Positions 33,329 through 43,464 of a DNA stretch of 64,000 nt are shown here, in pieces; the first letter of the stretch is position 1, and each line of letters opens with the position of its first letter. A program made the translations under genes and the position numbers. The stretch is from Solibacillus sp040274725 (lineage in GTDB: Bacteria > Bacillota > Bacilli > Bacillales_A > Planococcaceae), in contig JBEMAQ010000020.1 of the NCBI GenBank assembly GCA_040274725.1, forward strand, positions 1-64,000, written 5' to 3'. Under the pieces are notes generated by a model that was not told where the DNA came from, made no database searches, and saw only the letters and a list, made by a program, of their open reading frames with translations.

Positions 33329-33778
33329 ATGACAATGAAAATTGAACGTATACATGTAGCACAAGTTGCAGCAGTTGCACCATTATTTAATGAATACCGC
33401 ATGTTTTATGAGCAGGAAAGTGACATAGCGGGGGCCGAACAGTTTTTGTATGAGCGTTTGCAGCGTCAGGAGTCCATTATTTTTGTCGCAATAGTAGACG
33501 GGGAATATGTGGGCTTTACACAGCTTTATCCTACGTTTTCATCGGTCGCTATGAAAAAGGCCTATATTTTAAATGATTTATTTGTACGACAAACGGCTCG
33601 TAGACAGGGGGTTGCGGAGAACTTAATGGCGCGTGCGTTTGATTATGTAAAGGAACAGGATGCACGCTTTTTAAAGCTCGAAACAGCGGTCACAAATGGT
33701 AACGCACAGGCGCTGTATGAAAAAATGGGCATGGTGGTAGAAGCGGAGATGAAAAATTATATTATGTATTGGTCGTGA
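33329..33778 (+). CDS. GNAT-family N-acetyltransferase
   Basis: 149 residues, one GNAT domain. Motif A with the acetyl-CoA-binding RQTARRQGVAENLM (Q/R-x-x-G-x-A type) near 88-101, preceded by LNDLFV, and motif B with ETAVTNGNAQALYEKMGM. Substrate cannot be told. ATG 33329 has AAAGGA eight bases upstream; ATG 33335 is also possible. Divergent from the MocR gene, which probably regulates it. Confidence 0.85.
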   Translation: MTMKIERIHVAQVAAVAPLFNEYRMFYEQESDIAGAEQFLYERLQRQESIIFVAIVDGEYVGFTQLYPTFSSVAMKKAYILNDLFVRQTARRQGVAENLMARAFDYVKEQDARFLKLETAVTNGNAQALYEKMGMVVEAEMKNYIMYWS

Positions 33779-33984
33779 ATGCTCGTAAATGACTGACAAC
33801 AACACAAGTACTTTCGGAGTAGATTGAATGTCATATAGTAATCTATAACGGAGGGGAAAACATGCGTGCAATGTATGGGTAAATGTTCGGAGTATATTAG
33901 ATACCATATTTATCAATGATTTCTTCAGTTAAAACCTAATTCTAATTTGTAGCGCATCATACGCTACAAAGAGGAGTGATGGAG

Positions 33985-35391
33985 ATGCAACCCGTGCATT
34001 GTAAGACGATTCGTCAGGTTGTGAAAGGCGTGCTTATACGTGGCTCGGAGGATGTTGTGATTACGCATGCGATTGACTATAAGCGCCACGAGTTAACGAA
34101 GCCAAATACGCTTGTTTTTGTGAGGAGAAGTGAAGTGATTGATTGGCAAGAGCTTCAAGCGAAAGCACCTGTTGTCGTATTGACAGATAAACCGGAACAG
34201 GAGTTAATGCAGGCGCCTATAGGGGTCAGCGTTTATAAAGTGCGTAGTACACTACAAGCCTATTGGCAATTTGTCACGTTTTACCGCGAACAGTTTTCGA
34301 TTCCAGTCGTTGCCGTTACCGGTACGTGCGGCAAGACGACGACAAAGGAAATGCTTAAATATGTGCTTGAAAAAGACCAGCTCGTGCAGGCATCGTTCAG
34401 TAGTAAAAATGAGCCACGCCAGTCGCTACCGTATTTACTCGGGATTACAAATGACACAAAGGCGGCCATTTTTGAGCTTGGTCTCGGCAATAGTGGCAAT
34501 ATTTTGCACCAGTGCATGGTGTATAAGCCGACAATTGGCATTGTGACAAATATCGGTGTACACCATTTAGACGGCTGCGGAGATGAGGCGGGGTATATTA
34601 AGGCGAAAGCGGAAATTTTAGAGGGGCTCGCGCAAGACGGTACGCTTATCCTAAACGCTGATGATGCACGCACGAAAAAAATGCCGCTGTCTGTATTTAA
34701 AGGGCGCGTTGTGACATTTGGTATTCAAAGTGGCATGATTCGCGCGAGTGATATTCAGTATACAAAGCGCGGCATGCAATTTAAAGTACATGCGGACCGG
34801 ACGTATAATGCGTTCATCCAAAGCTTTGGTGAGCATGAGGTATATAACGCGCTTGCGACACTTGCGGCAATACAAGTAATGGGGCTTTCCCTACAAAAAG
34901 CGATTTTGCGCCTGCGCACATTTAAGCCACTCGCGCATCACTTGCAGTTTGTAAAAGGCATCAATGGCAGCACGATCATTGATGATACGTGGACGACAAA
35001 TCCGACATCGATTGAAGCAGCACTAAATGTTGTGCAGGCAACGAGTACAGGGAAAAAGGTCATTGTCGTGCTCGGAGATATTAATCGCCTTGGTCGCTTT
35101 GAGCGTAAGTATCACCAGGAAGTGGGCACACTGCTAGCCAGTCAGCACGTTTTTATGCTCATTACAGTTGGTAAAAAGGCACAGGAAATCGCGCGACAGG
35201 CAGTGGCGGATGGGCTGCAGGCAGAGGTGTTAAAGCAGCAAACCTATGATGAGTTGGCCGCTTTAATCCGGCCGAAGCTTGATGCAAATACGGTCGTGCT
35301 TATTAAAGGTCCGATGTCGAGTAGAGGGATGAAGGAATTAGTAACGGCGTTAACGCATAAAAAAGGGCTTATTCAGAAAGGAGATTTCTGA
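33985..35391 (+). CDS. MurF-like Mur ligase, paralogue 2
   Basis: 468 residues from ATG 33985 (GAGGAG eight bases upstream). Same three-domain plan as paralogue 1: P-loop GTCGKTTTKEM, NIGVHHLDGCG, KAKAEIL with the likely carbamylated Lys, and IIDDTWTTNPTSIEAAL in the C-terminal domain, here slightly closer to the MurF consensus. The conserved partner residues suggest both are active ligases that have specialised. The stop codon lies inside the terminator stem that follows. Confidence 0.85.
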   Translation: MQPVHCKTIRQVVKGVLIRGSEDVVITHAIDYKRHELTKPNTLVFVRRSEVIDWQELQAKAPVVVLTDKPEQELMQAPIGVSVYKVRSTLQAYWQFVTFYREQFSIPVVAVTGTCGKTTTKEMLKYVLEKDQLVQASFSSKNEPRQSLPYLLGITNDTKAAIFELGLGNSGNILHQCMVYKPTIGIVTNIGVHHLDGCGDEAGYIKAKAEILEGLAQDGTLILNADDARTKKMPLSVFKGRVVTFGIQSGMIRASDIQYTKRGMQFKVHADRTYNAFIQSFGEHEVYNALATLAAIQVMGLSLQKAILRLRTFKPLAHHLQFVKGINGSTIIDDTWTTNPTSIEAALNVVQATSTGKKVIVVLGDINRLGRFERKYHQEVGTLLASQHVFMLITVGKKAQEIARQAVADGLQAEVLKQQTYDELAALIRPKLDANTVVLIKGPMSSRGMKELVTALTHKKGLIQKGDF

Positions 35392-35405
35392 ATAAGCCCT
35401 TTATT
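35360..35405 (+). terminator. Terminator overlapping the 3' end of MurF-like paralogue 2
   Basis: AAAGGGCTTATTCAGAAA pairs perfectly with TTTCTGAATAAGCCCTTT, followed by ATTTGGG. The left arm codes for the last residues and the right arm carries the stop codon. Confidence 0.8.
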
Positions 35406-35556
35406 TGGGTTTGTAAATGCATCACTTTAAAAAACGGAAGATTGTAAATATAAAGTAAAATGAAATATAAAATGGTTGACTTAACTTAAAAAGGATATCT
35501 ATACTAGCAATTACTTATATGGTGACATATAAAGAATGAATTTGGGGGTAGGGTTT

Positions 35557-38500
35557 ATGTTTTTGGGCACAAAAAAAGGTAAAGCATTTATGAAAGCAAC
35601 GACGGCTGTTGCGATGGTAGCATCTGCGGTTGTTACAGTACCGGCTTTGACGGAGGCGAGCGGTTTTAAAGATGTCCCTTCGTCGCATCAATTTTATGCA
35701 GAGATTATCAATTTGCAGCAGCGCGGCATTATTAATGGTTTTCCTGATGGCACATATAAAGCGAGTGAAAGCGTCACACGTGGACAGGCCGCGAAAATTA
35801 TTGCAGGTGTACTTGGCTTAAATACGACGAACGTAACAAATCCCAATTTCAAAGACATTCCTACAGCGCACCAATATTACGGCGCGATTGCTGCACTCAA
35901 GCAGGCGGGCATTATTAATGGTTTTCCTGACGGCACATACGGGGCAAACGAACCGATTCAGCGCAATCATATCGCGAAAATTTTGACGAATGCATTTGAG
36001 TTAAAGGCAGCCGACACGGCGTTACCATTTACCGACATTCGTGCAGAGTATCGTACGAGTATTGCGGCTTTATATGAACACAACATTACAACAGGGACAA
36101 CCGCGACAACCTATGGTGGTGCATCATTTGTGACGCGCGGGCAACTCGCAGCATTTATTACACGTGCGGAGCGTGTAGGTACAGAAAATCCACCGATTAA
36201 AGAGCCCGTAAAAGAAAATAAGGAACTTAGCTTCACACTCGAGTCACTACCAACGAACGGCAAGGTAACCGTGGCGGGGAAAACGTATACAGTAGCCGAA
36301 CCGTTAACATCTATTTTCGCAAAGACGAATGAAAAGGCACTGACAAATGCGGCGGTGAAGGCAACGGTTGATCAGGGCGTTATTGTAAGCATTGATGAAC
36401 TGACATTAAATCGAGCAGGTACGGCATCATTACCGGTTAGCTTTACAACATCTGCAACAATCGGTGCGCTTACAGTGAATGCCGACTATGTCTATGTGAA
36501 AAATGCCAAAGTAACAAAGAATGTAACGCTCACACTAGCTGCGGCAACGACGGTAAAGCTAGAGGGAACAACAATTGGCGGCAAACTTGTGGTGGAGAGA
36601 ACGGCGAAGACAGCATCAGTTACACCAGTAGCCAATACGCTACAAAGCTTAACGGTGACGCTGACAAATACGACACTACAGCAAGCGGTCATTGCCCGTG
36701 ATCAAACAAAAATCATAACGGATCAAAAGCTACCACAGCTGACAATTAGCGCCGGTGTCCAAACAATCGACAGTAATGGACCGATTGGCAAGGTAACGGT
36801 TGAAGCAACAGGCAAGATGAGCTGGACAGGGAAGTCATCCGTTGACGAAATAACAGTAAACGCAGCGACAGAGCTTACACTTGGACTTGAAGGTGTCATT
36901 GCCAAGCTGACGATTACAAATCCAAACGCGAAAATCACGCTTGCGCCAAATGTAAAGATTACAAATTTAGTACTTCCAGAAGGTAAAACAGCAGCTGATA
37001 TAATTGTTAATTATCAAACAGTCGCAAGTCAAATTGGTGGGAGTACACCAGCAACGGGTGGCTCTGGCTCGGGAGGCTCATCACGACCAGTTAAAGGTGA
37101 CTTTACTTTATCCGTGATGCATAACAATGACACCCATGCAAATTTGGACAATTTACCGAAAACGGTGACGGCGATTAAGGAATACCGTGCGCAAAAGCCA
37201 AATGCCTTATTGCTAAATGCAGGGGACGTGTTCTCTGGCACGCTTTACTTCAATACGTTTGAAGGAAAGGCTGATTTAGCGATGTTGAAATTAATGGGCT
37301 ATGATGCGATGACATTCGGGAACCATGAATTCGATTTAGGTTCGTCGAAGGAAGGACATCAGGCATTAGTTGATTTCGTTAAAGGCGCGAACTTCCCATT
37401 CGTTAGCTCAAATGTTGATTTTTCGGCGGATAGTCGTTTTACAGGACTGTTTACAGACCTCATTTCAAGTGACCCACAGGCGGGGAAAATTTATAACGGC
37501 ATCGTCAAAGTGATTAATGGCGAAAAGGTTGGGATTTTCGGCTTAACGACAGAGGAAACAAAGGGAATTTCTAGCCCGGGTGCTGTCACATTTGAAAATT
37601 ATTTAACAGAAGCAGAAAAAGCGGTAAAAGCATTCCAAGGGATGGGTGTCGATAAAATTATCGCGCTGACACATCTTGGCTATGACGATAATGCAGCAGT
37701 AGATAATGATTTAACACTCGCTGCAAAAGTAGACGGCATTGACTTAATTGTTGGGGGGCACAGCCATACAACGTTAAAGGAACCGGTAGTCATTAATCAG
37801 GATGAAAACGGGGGAGCGAAAGAGCCAACTGTGATCGTGCAGGCGAATGAATACAATAAGTTTTTAGGGACAGTAGATGTGAAGTTCAATAATAAAGGTG
37901 TTGTCGTTGATGTAGATGGTCAATTAATCGAAATCGGCAAACAGGTCGAGGATGCGAAGGCAGTCGAAGTCTTAAAGCCGTTCAAAGATGAGGTCGAGAA
38001 GATTTCAAACTCTGAACTGGGTGTAACATTGGCAGCGGCACTTGAAAATCCACGTGCTAATGCGACAAGCAGTATATCTGTCCGTGCAAATGAAACGATT
38101 TTAGGGAATATCATTACAGATGGCATGCTGGCAAAGGCGAAGCAGTATGACAAGGATGTTGTATTAGCCTTGCAAAACGGCGGCGGGATTCGTGCACCTA
38201 TTGATGCAGGTCCGGTCACAGTTGGTGAAGTGATTACGGTTTTACCATTTGGCAATACACTGGCGACGATGTCGATTACAGGCGAGCAGCTAAAGGCAGC
38301 GTTTGAAATTAGCTTCAAATCATACCCAGGTGAATCAGGCGGCTTCTTGCATATGGCAGGCGGTAAAGTGGAATTTGATTCAACAAAGCCAGCAGGAGCG
38401 CGCGTTGTAGCGATTTATGTGAACAACGGCGGTACATTGACAAAGCTAGAGGATAACAAAACATATAAAGTCGCAACGAATGCCTTTACAGCAAAGGGCG

Positions 38501-38910
38501 GCGATAGCTACACTGTCTTCGAAGAGCTTTATAAAGCAGGGAAAGTAACAGACCTTGGCCTATCGGATTGGGAAAACTTACGTGAGCACTTGCTGTCAAT
38601 TAAAGAGGCAATCCCGACAAAGCTAGAAGGGCGTATTGTCGATGTTTCGTTAGTGAAAACAGTGCCTGCTGAGGAACTACAGGGCGGTACTGAAGCAAAT
38701 CCGATTGTCATTTCAGGTGATGCCATCGTTAATTTATCCGATGTAGAAAAAATCGAACATGTTGTATTTGAAGGTAATTTAACATTAACAGGTACAGTGT
38801 CAAACACGATGGTCCTTTCCGATGTGAAGGTAAATGGGCATCTGAACGTGACAGCTGTGCAAGGTGAAGTAGCGCTTGACGGCATTGAAGCAGGTAGCGT
38901 TGAGTTATAA
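35557..38910 (+). CDS. SLH-anchored 5'-nucleotidase
   Basis: 1117 residues from ATG 35557 (GGGGGTAGGG upstream). Signal peptide cut near ALTEA; three SLH repeats (about 25-200: each has F.D......Y...I..L...G.I.G..DGT) that bind pyruvylated cell-wall polymer; a Thr/Val-rich beta region (about 225-500); a Gly/Ser linker; then a metallophosphatase of the UshA type with NNDTHAN (near 525), LNAGDVF, FGNHEFD and GGHSHT, and the nucleotidase C-domain with ALQNGGGIRAPI and FGNTLATM (near 860-900). A final 70-residue beta domain resembles the end of the next protein. It should release phosphate and nucleosides from nucleotides at the cell surface. Confidence 0.92.
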   Translation: MFLGTKKGKAFMKATTAVAMVASAVVTVPALTEASGFKDVPSSHQFYAEIINLQQRGIINGFPDGTYKASESVTRGQAAKIIAGVLGLNTTNVTNPNFKDIPTAHQYYGAIAALKQAGIINGFPDGTYGANEPIQRNHIAKILTNAFELKAADTALPFTDIRAEYRTSIAALYEHNITTGTTATTYGGASFVTRGQLAAFITRAERVGTENPPIKEPVKENKELSFTLESLPTNGKVTVAGKTYTVAEPLTSIFAKTNEKALTNAAVKATVDQGVIVSIDELTLNRAGTASLPVSFTTSATIGALTVNADYVYVKNAKVTKNVTLTLAAATTVKLEGTTIGGKLVVERTAKTASVTPVANTLQSLTVTLTNTTLQQAVIARDQTKIITDQKLPQLTISAGVQTIDSNGPIGKVTVEATGKMSWTGKSSVDEITVNAATELTLGLEGVIAKLTITNPNAKITLAPNVKITNLVLPEGKTAADIIVNYQTVASQIGGSTPATGGSGSGGSSRPVKGDFTLSVMHNNDTHANLDNLPKTVTAIKEYRAQKPNALLLNAGDVFSGTLYFNTFEGKADLAMLKLMGYDAMTFGNHEFDLGSSKEGHQALVDFVKGANFPFVSSNVDFSADSRFTGLFTDLISSDPQAGKIYNGIVKVINGEKVGIFGLTTEETKGISSPGAVTFENYLTEAEKAVKAFQGMGVDKIIALTHLGYDDNAAVDNDLTLAAKVDGIDLIVGGHSHTTLKEPVVINQDENGGAKEPTVIVQANEYNKFLGTVDVKFNNKGVVVDVDGQLIEIGKQVEDAKAVEVLKPFKDEVEKISNSELGVTLAAALENPRANATSSISVRANETILGNIITDGMLAKAKQYDKDVVLALQNGGGIRAPIDAGPVTVGEVITVLPFGNTLATMSITGEQLKAAFEISFKSYPGESGGFLHMAGGKVEFDSTKPAGARVVAIYVNNGGTLTKLEDNKTYKVATNAFTAKGGDSYTVFEELYKAGKVTDLGLSDWENLREHLLSIKEAIPTKLEGRIVDVSLVKTVPAEELQGGTEANPIVISGDAIVNLSDVEKIEHVVFEGNLTLTGTVSNTMVLSDVKVNGHLNVTAVQGEVALDGIEAGSVEL

Positions 38911-38994
38911 CACTTGTCTAAAAGGAACTTGTACAAAATTGAGTATAGAGATGGAGTCATCCTCTCAAAAAATTGATTACAGGGAGACGAAAAT

Positions 38995-41900
38995 ATGCGA
39001 TTGAATAAATGGAGAAAAGCATCAAATATCTTTTTAGCAACAAGTTTAGTAGCGAGTGTAGCCGTGCCGGTAGCTGCGGAGACAACACCCGTGCCGCTTG
39101 CGTCAAATCTATTAATCTCGGAATATGTGGAAGGGTCGTACGGGAATAATAAGGCAATTGAGATTTTTAATGGGACAGGAAGAACGATTGATTTGTCTGA
39201 ATATACGGTGGAATTATACACGAATAAAAATACAACTACCACTGTTGCGAATACACTCAATCTAACAGGTATATTAACAACAGGAGATACGATTGTTATT
39301 TATCATGAACAGGCAGACGAAGAAATTAAAGAGAAGGGAAAAATAGCGCATGGCGTTACGAATTTCAACGGGAACGATACGATTGTACTTAAACATAACG
39401 GTGAAGTAATTGATTCGTTCGGTAAAATTGCGAATGACGTTGATTTTGCGAAAGATGTAACTTATGTCCGCAATCCATCTAATCTGATTGGTGATACAAA
39501 TCCAAATGACGCCATTGATTTTTCTGGTTGGAAGAACCTTGGGAAAGATGTGTTTACTGATTTAGGTAAGCATACAGTTGGTGAAGACGATGTAGACGAG
39601 GAAAAAGAACCAGAAGTAACCGTACCACTTGAAACGGTAACAATTGCCGAGGCTCGCGAGCTAGCGGTAGGCACAGCAACACAAGTAGCGGGTGTCATTA
39701 CAGCCGTTATTGGTCAAACGATCCATATGCAGGATGCGACAGCTGGGATGGTTCTATACGGTTCACTTGAAGTAGCAGTCGGCGATGAGGTGGTAGTGAG
39801 CGGTAGCATCGGTGGATTTAGAAATTTACTTCAAATTCAAAATCCTGTTCTTGTAGAAAAGAAGGGGACAGTCGATGTTCCGGAGCCAAAAGTGGTGGAT
39901 TACGCGACGCTAGGTGAAGCCGTGGAGGGACAGCTTGTTGAGTTAAACGGTTTAACGCTCGGTGACTATGCAGGCGGGAACTACGTAGCAACAGATACTG
40001 CAGGAAATAGTATAGCGATTCGTGACGCCAATAACGCGTACGGCTTACAAACAGGTAAAACGTATGATTCTATTGTAGGGGTTGTGCAGCAATATAATGA
40101 GATTTACCAAGTAATTCCGCGTTCAGTCGCAGATATCATCGAGGATAGCTCCGCCGTACAGCCAGTGACAGCATCTGCAAGCGGCTTAATAAAGGCGGGT
40201 TCCACGGTGACCTTAGCAACGAATACAGAGGGTGCAACACTTCACTACACAACAGACGGCAGTGAGCCAACAATAGAGAGCCCTATTTACACAGGCCCAC
40301 TAACAATTGACGCGGATCAAACGATTAAAGTATTCGCTGTAAAAGAAGGGTTCAAACCGTCAGCCATTGCCGTATTTGATTATGTCGTAACAGACGGCAC
40401 AATCAAAATTCACCATATCCAAGGGCAGTCGCATACGTCACCAATGAAGGGACAAGATGTAACCGGTGTTGAAGGAGTTGTGACGTATTTATTCAAAATT
40501 CGAACTAGCTACTATGCGACCATGCAAACACCAGACAGTTTAGTCGATGCAAATCCGAACACGTCTGAGGGAATTTTAGTGTATATCGGTACGAGCTATA
40601 ACGGCGTAGAAGTAGGTGACCATATTCAAGTAGACGGGAAAGTAGACGAGTACCGTGTAGAAGGCAATGATGGTGATTTATTATCAACACAAATTAATGC
40701 ACGTAACGGCAAGATTATAACGCTTGAGAAAGGAGTAGCGCTACCAGTAGTCACATCGGTGACAGCAGATACATTACCGCGCAACGTGATTGATAATGAT
40801 AGCTTTGATAAATTTGACCCACAAGAGGACGCGATTGACTATTGGGAAAGTCTTGAGGGGATGCGCGTGTCATTTAGTGGCTTAAAGGCAACAGCACCAC
40901 AGCAATACGGTGATATTTCGGCCGTGCTTGAAACACGTGCAACCGATACGAACAACGGCGGGATTCTGATTACATCAAGCGACTATAATGCAGACCGTAT
41001 TCATTTGAAGGCATTCAAGGAAAATGGTGATGCGGCGGAAGATTTTGACGTATCAACAGGAGATCGATTTAAAGGCGAGCAGCCAATTATCGGTGTCGTT
41101 GGTTACGGCTTTTCGAATTATAAAGTTTATGTGGATGAGGCAGAGTTAAAGAATATCTTCATTCCGAGTAACATCGAGCCAGAAGCGACAACGATTGTGA
41201 AAGATGACAGTAAGCTAACAATCGCCAACTATAATATTGAAAACTTCTCGGCCAATAGTTCAGCTACTTCTGATGCGAAGGCAAAGTTGATTGCAGAAAG
41301 CTTCGTCAATAATATGCAATCACCAGATATTATCGGCATTGTCGAAATGCAAGATAATAACGGTGCGATAGAGGACGGTTCTTCTGCGGCAGATGAAAGC
41401 TATGAGCGCTTAATTGACGCTATTGTAACAGCTGGCGGACCGAAATATGCGTACGCCAATATTGATCCTGTGTACAACAAGGACGGCGGGGCACCTGGTG
41501 CAAATATTCGCCCAGGCTTCTTGTACAATCCAGCACGTGTAACGTTAAAAGCCGGCACAACAGGTGATGCGGCAACAGCAGTTTCCTATGCAAACGGCGA
41601 GTTGTCATACAATCCAGGCTTAATTAACCCAACAAGTGACGCATTTGATTCAAGTCGTAAACCAATTGCTGCGCAGTTTACGTTCAACGGGGAAGATGTA
41701 CTTGTCATAGCGAATCACTTTAATTCGAAGGGCGGGGACACGGCCTTATTTGGTGCAACACAGCCACCCGTTCTAAGCAGTGAAGTACAGCGAAATAAAA
41801 TTGCGGGAGAAGTAAAGTCATTTGTAGAGGCAGTAAAGGCGGATAACGAACAAGCGAATCTTGTTGTACTAGGTGATTTCAATGATTTTGAATTTGCACA

Positions 41901-42489
41901 GCCATTAACGATTTTAGAGTCAGCGGGTCTAGCAAATATGATCAAGGAATTACCGCGTGCAGACCGTTATACGTATACGTACCAAGGAAACTCGCAAGTA
42001 CTGGACCATATTTTAGTGTCCGAGCATTTAAAAGCTGGGACAAAAGTGGATGCCCTGCACATTAATGCAGATTACTCAGGCGTTTCAGGTAAGCGCGCAA
42101 GTGACCATGACCCGGTGCTTGTCCAAATTGATTTAACACATAAGGAAACACCTATTGTAGCGGGTAAAAATGTAACATTAAACAATATTAAAACAAAAGA
42201 TATTCTGATTTCATCGCCAAGCATTAACGTTCATATTTCAAATGCCATTACGTATGAAACATTGACGATTACAAGCGCGGAATATGCGAGCGTTACAGGT
42301 GCATTAAATGAAAGTATTCCAGTCATCGTGCGTCCAGCGCAGCCAGGAGCGATCCTTGAATTTAACGGCATCACACTGCAAAAGTTAGTGATTGATGGTC
42401 CGAATGTGAAAGAGTTGCGCGGTGTAAGCAATGTGAAAGAGATACAATATATAAACGGTGCGACAGCAGAATCCATTACAATAAAATAA
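38995..42489 (+). CDS. Exported lamin-tail/EEP endonuclease
   Basis: 1164 residues with a signal peptide (cut near VAAE). In order: lamin-tail domain (about 32-165, LLISEYVEGSYGNNKAIEIF), an OB-fold DUF region (about 205-390), a chitobiase-C-like module (about 400-470, LHYTTDGSEPT), a second OB-like region, and an endonuclease/exonuclease/phosphatase domain (about 735-1050) with ANYNIENF, DIIGIVEMQ, VIANHFNSKG, VLGDFND and ASDHDPV, the full EEP catalytic set. A beta domain closes it. There is no SLH or LPXTG anchor. It starts 84 bases after the nucleotidase gene, and together they can digest extracellular DNA to nucleosides. Confidence 0.9.
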   Translation: MRLNKWRKASNIFLATSLVASVAVPVAAETTPVPLASNLLISEYVEGSYGNNKAIEIFNGTGRTIDLSEYTVELYTNKNTTTTVANTLNLTGILTTGDTIVIYHEQADEEIKEKGKIAHGVTNFNGNDTIVLKHNGEVIDSFGKIANDVDFAKDVTYVRNPSNLIGDTNPNDAIDFSGWKNLGKDVFTDLGKHTVGEDDVDEEKEPEVTVPLETVTIAEARELAVGTATQVAGVITAVIGQTIHMQDATAGMVLYGSLEVAVGDEVVVSGSIGGFRNLLQIQNPVLVEKKGTVDVPEPKVVDYATLGEAVEGQLVELNGLTLGDYAGGNYVATDTAGNSIAIRDANNAYGLQTGKTYDSIVGVVQQYNEIYQVIPRSVADIIEDSSAVQPVTASASGLIKAGSTVTLATNTEGATLHYTTDGSEPTIESPIYTGPLTIDADQTIKVFAVKEGFKPSAIAVFDYVVTDGTIKIHHIQGQSHTSPMKGQDVTGVEGVVTYLFKIRTSYYATMQTPDSLVDANPNTSEGILVYIGTSYNGVEVGDHIQVDGKVDEYRVEGNDGDLLSTQINARNGKIITLEKGVALPVVTSVTADTLPRNVIDNDSFDKFDPQEDAIDYWESLEGMRVSFSGLKATAPQQYGDISAVLETRATDTNNGGILITSSDYNADRIHLKAFKENGDAAEDFDVSTGDRFKGEQPIIGVVGYGFSNYKVYVDEAELKNIFIPSNIEPEATTIVKDDSKLTIANYNIENFSANSSATSDAKAKLIAESFVNNMQSPDIIGIVEMQDNNGAIEDGSSAADESYERLIDAIVTAGGPKYAYANIDPVYNKDGGAPGANIRPGFLYNPARVTLKAGTTGDAATAVSYANGELSYNPGLINPTSDAFDSSRKPIAAQFTFNGEDVLVIANHFNSKGGDTALFGATQPPVLSSEVQRNKIAGEVKSFVEAVKADNEQANLVVLGDFNDFEFAQPLTILESAGLANMIKELPRADRYTYTYQGNSQVLDHILVSEHLKAGTKVDALHINADYSGVSGKRASDHDPVLVQIDLTHKETPIVAGKNVTLNNIKTKDILISSPSINVHISNAITYETLTITSAEYASVTGALNESIPVIVRPAQPGAILEFNGITLQKLVIDGPNVKELRGVSNVKEIQYINGATAESITIK

Positions 42490-42494
42490 CGAAG

Positions 42495-42531
42495 AAACAG
42501 CCCTGCAAGGAATGTTGCAGGGCTGTTTTCA
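42495..42531. terminator. Bidirectional terminator between convergent genes
   Basis: AACAGCCCTGCA pairs with TGCAGGGCTGTT, followed by TTC on the plus strand and TTCTTCG on the minus strand. Confidence 0.85.
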
Positions 42532-42537
42532 TGTCTG

Positions 42538-43464
42538 TTATTTCAACACACGTTTTGCCGTAATATAACGGTCTTCGTAATAATCCACCATCATCACACG
42601 CGTAATGACACCGCCGTTATTCGGGATGATTAAACGATGGTCGCCCGCATAAATGGCAACGATTGCAGGTGTTTTAGAGCCTGTCTTACTACTGAAAAAT
42701 ACTAAATCGCCTTTTTTCAAATTCGCCTTTGATACCGTTGTTCCAAGTTTCATTTGACTAGCGATTGCTGTTGTGCCAAGCTTGATGCCTTGTTTACGGT
42801 AAATATAGTCAATATAGCCGCCACTTGTGAATTTTAGTGATGCCTCATTATTCACAGAGCCAATTGTCGCGCGGTCTTTTATTGAATAAGCACGCTCAAC
42901 AATCTTATCGCCTGTTGTTGCTGGGTTCGCTGACATAATCGACGGTAGTACGCGTCTAGCACCAACATAGTTTTCTGTATAGTACGGCTTACTATTTAAG
43001 TCCGAAATAACAATATTTTGTTTCGAGTCGGCCATATGGATAATTTTATTGTTCCCAATATACATCCCTACATGGTCGGGATCTGTGCCTGTTTTTTTAC
43101 TTTTGAAAAATACTAAGTCCCCTTTTTGTAAATTAGCTCGTGAAACGGCAACTCCTTGCTTCATCATCGAATCTTCATTATATGTCGCAAGGTCTACACC
43201 ATTTTTCTCGAAAATATACATAATAAATGTCGCGCAAGAAAAGCGGTACGGCGCAGTTGGCCTGTATACTGTATTGCTGTATGTCGCTTTGCCGATTAAG
43301 CCTTTCGCGGTAGTAATGAGTTGATTTGCTTTTGCATTGACGGCAACCTCATTGCCGTACTTTGTCGCAGCCGACACCTCATATGTAGGCAAGATTGGCA
43401 TAGCAGAAACCGAGCTAAAGCCAATTGTTAATGCAAGTGTTGTTGTAAGAAATCGCTTTTTCAT
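42538..43464 (-). CDS. Double NlpC/P60 protein, second domain dead
   Basis: 308 residues with a signal peptide and GGAGGAA site. Domain 1 (about 45-175) has the catalytic Cys (FSCATFIMYIF), His (PDHVGMYIG) and third residue (KIIHMAD), so it should cut peptidoglycan stem peptides. Domain 2 (about 195-308) is a clear copy (SKANLKKGDLVFFSSKTG parallels RANLQKGDLVFF), but the Cys is replaced (TSGGYIDYIY), the His is Ile (PAIVAIYAG) and the third position is also changed. So it is probably a binding or structural domain. No other wall-binding domain is present. Confidence 0.88.
   Translation of the reverse strand: MKKRFLTTTLALTIGFSSVSAMPILPTYEVSAATKYGNEVAVNAKANQLITTAKGLIGKATYSNTVYRPTAPYRFSCATFIMYIFEKNGVDLATYNEDSMMKQGVAVSRANLQKGDLVFFKSKKTGTDPDHVGMYIGNNKIIHMADSKQNIVISDLNSKPYYTENYVGARRVLPSIMSANPATTGDKIVERAYSIKDRATIGSVNNEASLKFTSGGYIDYIYRKQGIKLGTTAIASQMKLGTTVSKANLKKGDLVFFSSKTGSKTPAIVAIYAGDHRLIIPNNGGVITRVMMVDYYEDRYITAKRVLK

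Noticed and set aside
33862..33882. Six-codon frame MRAMYG behind GGAGGGG
   Set aside because: Too short to separate from chance, with no terminator or downstream gene that would make it a leader.
38529..39260. Minus-strand frame spanning the end of the nucleotidase and start of the nuclease genes
   Set aside because: It crosses two well-supported genes and has no start signal; a shadow of Thr/Val-rich coding sequence.
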